Shown here: positions 61,824-64,000 of the stretch, in pieces
Layout: each line of letters starts with the position of its first letter
Position numbering within the stretch: the first letter of the stretch is position 1
Assembly (NCBI GenBank): GCA_963788125.1
Contig: CAWBFN010000001.1
Coordinates: 1,302,001 to 1,366,000, forward strand
Source: Bog-473 sp963788125
GTDB lineage: Bacteria; Actinomycetota; Acidimicrobiia; Acidimicrobiales; RAAP-2
Reading direction: 5' to 3'
Length of the DNA: 64,000 nt
Program-made: the position numbers and the translations under genes
Notes under the pieces: model-generated
What the model was told of the DNA's origin: nothing
The model's input: only the letters and a program-made list of their open reading frames with translations
Databases searched by the model: none

Positions 61824-62413
61824 GTGACCGAAAGGGCGTTGCTGCTCACCGGCATCGGCGGGCAGGGGATCCAGCTGGCGGCCCGCACGCTGGCGGTGGC
61901 TGCGGTTTCCGACGGATTGCAGGCAATGGTGTTCGGCGAGTACGGCGGCATGATGCGTGGGGGCAACTCCGACTCCACCGTCGTGCTCGGCACCGAACGG
62001 CTGCTGACGCCGCCCACAGTCTCGCGAGCGTGGGGCGCGGTCGCCTTGCACCAGGAGTACTGGCCCGAGGTCGTGCCGAGACTGCAGGCGGGCGGCGTCG
62101 TGGTCATCGACCGGAGTGTGTTCCGCGCTGAGGTCGGGCGATCCGATCTGACGGTCGTCGAGATCGAAGCGACGGCCACGGCCGCTGAAATGGGCAACCC
62201 TCGGGGAGCATCGATGGTGGCGCTCGGCGCGTTTCGGCCGCGACAGGGATTGTGAGCCTCGCCGCTCTCGAGACGGCCACTGCCGAGGTGCTTCCGCCCT
62301 ACCGGGCGCAGCACGCCGCGGCCAACGCCGAGGCGCTACGCGCCGGACACGCCCTCATAGCCGAACGGGTCTCAGAGGCGTGGCCCGAGCGCGTCGCCGG
62401 AGCACGGCGATGA
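61824..62413 (+). CDS. 2-oxoacid:ferredoxin oxidoreductase gamma subunit, frameshifted
   Basis: The frame from ATG at 61824 gives LLTGIGGQGIQLAARTLAVAA, YGGMMRGGNSDSTVVLG and GNPRGASMVALGAF, which is the gamma subunit. At about 62232-62236 that frame goes wrong and stops at 62255. The expected continuation (GIVSLAALETATAEVLPPYRAQHAAANAEALRAG) is in another frame and ends at 62411-62413, overlapping the next gene's ATG as ATGA. One base lost after GCGTTT explains it. The intact product would be about 197 residues. Because the other subunits are intact, a sequence error is likely. Confidence 0.78.
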
Positions 62414-62673
62414 CCGCCAAGGCGGTGGTATCGAGGGGCACCGTGGTGATCGACATCGAGCGGTGCAAAGGTTGCGACCTGTGCATCGACGCCTGTCGCC
62501 CGGGAGTGCTCGCCATGACCGAGATCGACCGGAACATGCGCGGTTTTCGCTTTCCCCAGTTGGTCACCGAGGGATGCACGGCGTGCCGAGCCTGTGCCCA
62601 GATCTGCCCCGACTACGTGTTCCAGGTGTGGAAGTACGACGAACCCATCGTCACCGAACGGAGGAGCGGCTGA
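62410..62673 (+). CDS. 4Fe-4S ferredoxin-type subunit of 2-oxoacid:ferredoxin oxidoreductase
   Basis: The 87-residue protein has two [4Fe-4S] motifs: CKGCDLCIDACRP at about 21-33 and CTACRACAQICPD at about 57-69. It carries electrons from the catalytic subunits to ferredoxin. Start ATG at 62410 overlaps the preceding gamma reading frame's TGA, and its own stop (TGATG) overlaps the alpha-subunit start at 62673. This is the small delta-like subunit of the four-gene operon. Confidence 0.92.
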   Translation: MTAKAVVSRGTVVIDIERCKGCDLCIDACRPGVLAMTEIDRNMRGFRFPQLVTEGCTACRACAQICPDYVFQVWKYDEPIVTERRSG

Positions 62674-63761
62674 TGCCGGCGCGCTTCATGGAAGGGTCAG
62701 AGGCCATCGCCGAGGCGATGGTCACCGCCGGGTGCCGATTCTTCGCCGGTTACCCGATGACGCCGTTCACCGAGGTCCTCGAGCACATGGCCCGCCTGCT
62801 ACCGGGTGTGGGCGGGACCTGCATCAACGCCGAGAGCGAACTCGAGGCGATCGGCATGGCGTGGGGCGCGGCATCCACCGGCGCTCGGGCCGCCACCGGA
62901 TCGGTCGGCCAAGGTCTTTCGCTCATGCAGGAGTCAATCTCCGAGCTCTGTCGGGCTCAAGTGCCTCTGGTTGTGGTCAACATGTCGCGCGGTCAGACCG
63001 ACTACTACCAGAGCACACGTGGTGGTGGTCATGGGGACTACCGCACTCCGGTGCTGGCCCCGGTAGATCTGCCCGAAGCAGTTGAGCTGGTTCAGTACGC
63101 CTTCCACCTCGCCGACCAGTGGCGCAACCCCGTGCTGTTCTATGGCGACTACTACCTGGCCCACGTGCAGGAGTCGGCTGACGTCCACCCCTACGAGTTC
63201 GGGCCCCTCCCGGCCAAGGACTGGATCGTCGACGGCCTCAACGGCGGGACCGGCAATGCCAAGCTCGTCTCGCCGCTCTCGAGCACCAAGCACCACGAGG
63301 ACCGCAGCGGCTACGGCGGCCACCTGAAGTTCGTCGCCGAACGGATGGCGACGATGACCGAGGGAATCGAGCCCATGGTCGAGACCGGCTTCGTGGACGA
63401 CGCCGACTTCGTCGTCGTCTCGTTCGGCACGGCCGCTCGCTACGTGCGCTACGTCGTCGGCCTCCTACGCGAGGAAGGGTTGCCCATCGGCTTCGTTCGC
63501 CCGATCACGCTGTGGCCGTTCCCCAGCGACGAGATCGCCCGTGTTGCCGAGCGCGCCCGGGCCCTTGCCGTCTACGAGCTCAACAACGGCCAGATGATCG
63601 ACGACGTACGGCTCGCCGTGTACGGCCGGGCCCCGGTGGAGTTCATCGGGGACCTTACGCTCGACATGTCGGGCTTCGGGATATCGCCGGACTACGACGT
63701 CGAACGCCTCTTGGTCCGAATCCGCAACGCATTCACCGCCCAAATGAGTGAGGTGTCATGA
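62673..63761 (+). CDS. 2-oxoacid:ferredoxin oxidoreductase alpha subunit
   Basis: The 362-residue protein has ARFMEGSEAIAEAMVTAGCRFFAGYPMTPFTE, ESELEAIGMAWGAASTGARAATGSVGQGLSLMQESI and later VVSFGTAARYVRYVVG, with VYELNNGQMIDDVRLAVYG near the end. It matches the alpha subunit of pyruvate or 2-oxoglutarate:ferredoxin oxidoreductases. The product reacts a 2-oxoacid with CoA and ferredoxin. It overlaps the ferredoxin gene at one end and the beta gene (ATGA) at the other. The acceptor 2-oxoacid is not known. Confidence 0.92.
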   Translation: MPARFMEGSEAIAEAMVTAGCRFFAGYPMTPFTEVLEHMARLLPGVGGTCINAESELEAIGMAWGAASTGARAATGSVGQGLSLMQESISELCRAQVPLVVVNMSRGQTDYYQSTRGGGHGDYRTPVLAPVDLPEAVELVQYAFHLADQWRNPVLFYGDYYLAHVQESADVHPYEFGPLPAKDWIVDGLNGGTGNAKLVSPLSSTKHHEDRSGYGGHLKFVAERMATMTEGIEPMVETGFVDDADFVVVSFGTAARYVRYVVGLLREEGLPIGFVRPITLWPFPSDEIARVAERARALAVYELNNGQMIDDVRLAVYGRAPVEFIGDLTLDMSGFGISPDYDVERLLVRIRNAFTAQMSEVS

Positions 63762-64000
63762 GTATCACGATCCTGCCCACGAATGGTCCCCCCACCGTGC
63801 CGGCCCAGCTCGTTGAAGACTTCACGCCTTCGCTGCTCAACGACGAGATGCACCACCTCTGCCCCGGCTGCGGCCACCCTGTCGCCATGCGGGCGGCCGC
63901 CGAAATGATGGGTGAGCTGGAGCTCGCCACTCGGGCCATCGGCGTCGTCGGCATCGGCTGCTACACCGGGTTCGCCTCGTCGCTCGACGTCGACGTCGTA
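63758..64000 (+). CDS. 2-oxoacid:ferredoxin oxidoreductase beta (TPP-binding) subunit, truncated by window end
   Basis: The first 81 codons are visible and the frame is still open at base 64000. They include DEMHHLCPGCGHPVAMRAAAEM and the segment GVVGIGCYTGFASSLDVDVV, in which CPGCGH is the beta-subunit hallmark near the iron-sulfur or TPP site. The ATG at 63758 overlaps the alpha stop by 4 nt. The TPP-binding core lies beyond the window. It completes the four-subunit operon beginning at 61824. Confidence 0.9.
   Translation, partial: MSITILPTNGPPTVPAQLVEDFTPSLLNDEMHHLCPGCGHPVAMRAAAEMMGELELATRAIGVVGIGCYTGFASSLDVDVV

Noticed and set aside
1..64000. Insertion sequence, prophage or CRISPR array
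   Set aside because: I saw no transposase or integrase motif, no terminal inverted repeats flanking a gene and no spaced direct repeats.

Overview
The window is GC-rich DNA from an actinobacterium. Genes are dense, GTG and TTG starts are frequent, and stop/start overlaps are common. Families typical of actinobacteria that use F420 or mycofactocin recur: LLM-class oxidoreductases, a deazaflavin-type nitroreductase, and two NDMA-dependent (Rxyl_3153-type) alcohol dehydrogenases. Two fused Liv-type ABC transporters and the many catabolic paralogues would fit an environmental, possibly uncultured, Acidimicrobiia-like lineage. That placement is inference, because no rRNA or other phylogenetic marker is present.

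Layout. 1-2.8 kb: end of a small hypothetical gene, an LLM oxidoreductase, an unrecognised protein and a TetR regulator with a clear palindrome. 2.8-6.5 kb (minus): a transporter made of a LivG-LivF fusion and a LivH-LivM fusion, with no binding protein beside it. 6.9-12 kb: PPOX protein, TetR and DUF385-type protein with an operator, P450, NDMA-type ADH, SDR. 12-13.3 kb: cation/proton antiporter. 13.5-18.9 kb: AidB-like acyl-CoA dehydrogenase, SDR, APH-type kinase and acyl-CoA synthetase, a set like the levulinate/4-hydroxyacid (lva) module. 19-31.6 kb: mixed catabolic genes (phosphatase, FAD oxidoreductase, SnoaL, amidohydrolases, P450, a decayed VOC gene, SDR, cupin, alpha/beta hydrolase). 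31.6-42.4 kb: a minus-strand SDR/D-aminoacylase-like pair facing a long plus-strand run: epoxide hydrolase, SnoaL, ADH, Baeyer-Villiger-type monooxygenase, P450, amidohydrolase, VOC, LLM. 42.4-51.9 kb: VOC, hydantoinase B and A, enoyl-CoA hydratase, a frameshifted LLM gene, a double-domain CaiB/BaiF CoA-transferase and a cupin. 52-57.7 kb: second Liv-type transporter (LivF, LivH-LivM-LivG fusion, binding protein) with a divergent TetR. 57.7-64 kb: two CaiB/BaiF proteins and an acyl-CoA dehydrogenase, divergent from a four-gene 2-oxoacid:ferredoxin oxidoreductase operon that runs off the window.

Taken together this is a catabolic island. The likely logic is uptake of small carboxylates or amides by the Liv-type transporters, oxidation of a hydrophobic, probably cyclic or terpenoid-like substrate by P450, ADH and Baeyer-Villiger steps, hydrolysis of the resulting ester or epoxide, CoA activation by ligase or CoA-transferase, and beta-oxidation. 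The substrate cannot be read from the sequence. The most interesting points are the two differently fused transporters with unusual ABC signature motifs in the LivG halves, the CaiB pairs in which one member lacks the catalytic aspartate, the ADH-BVMO-P450-epoxide hydrolase run, the lva-like module, and three broken genes. I saw no insertion sequence, CRISPR array, tRNA or rRNA.
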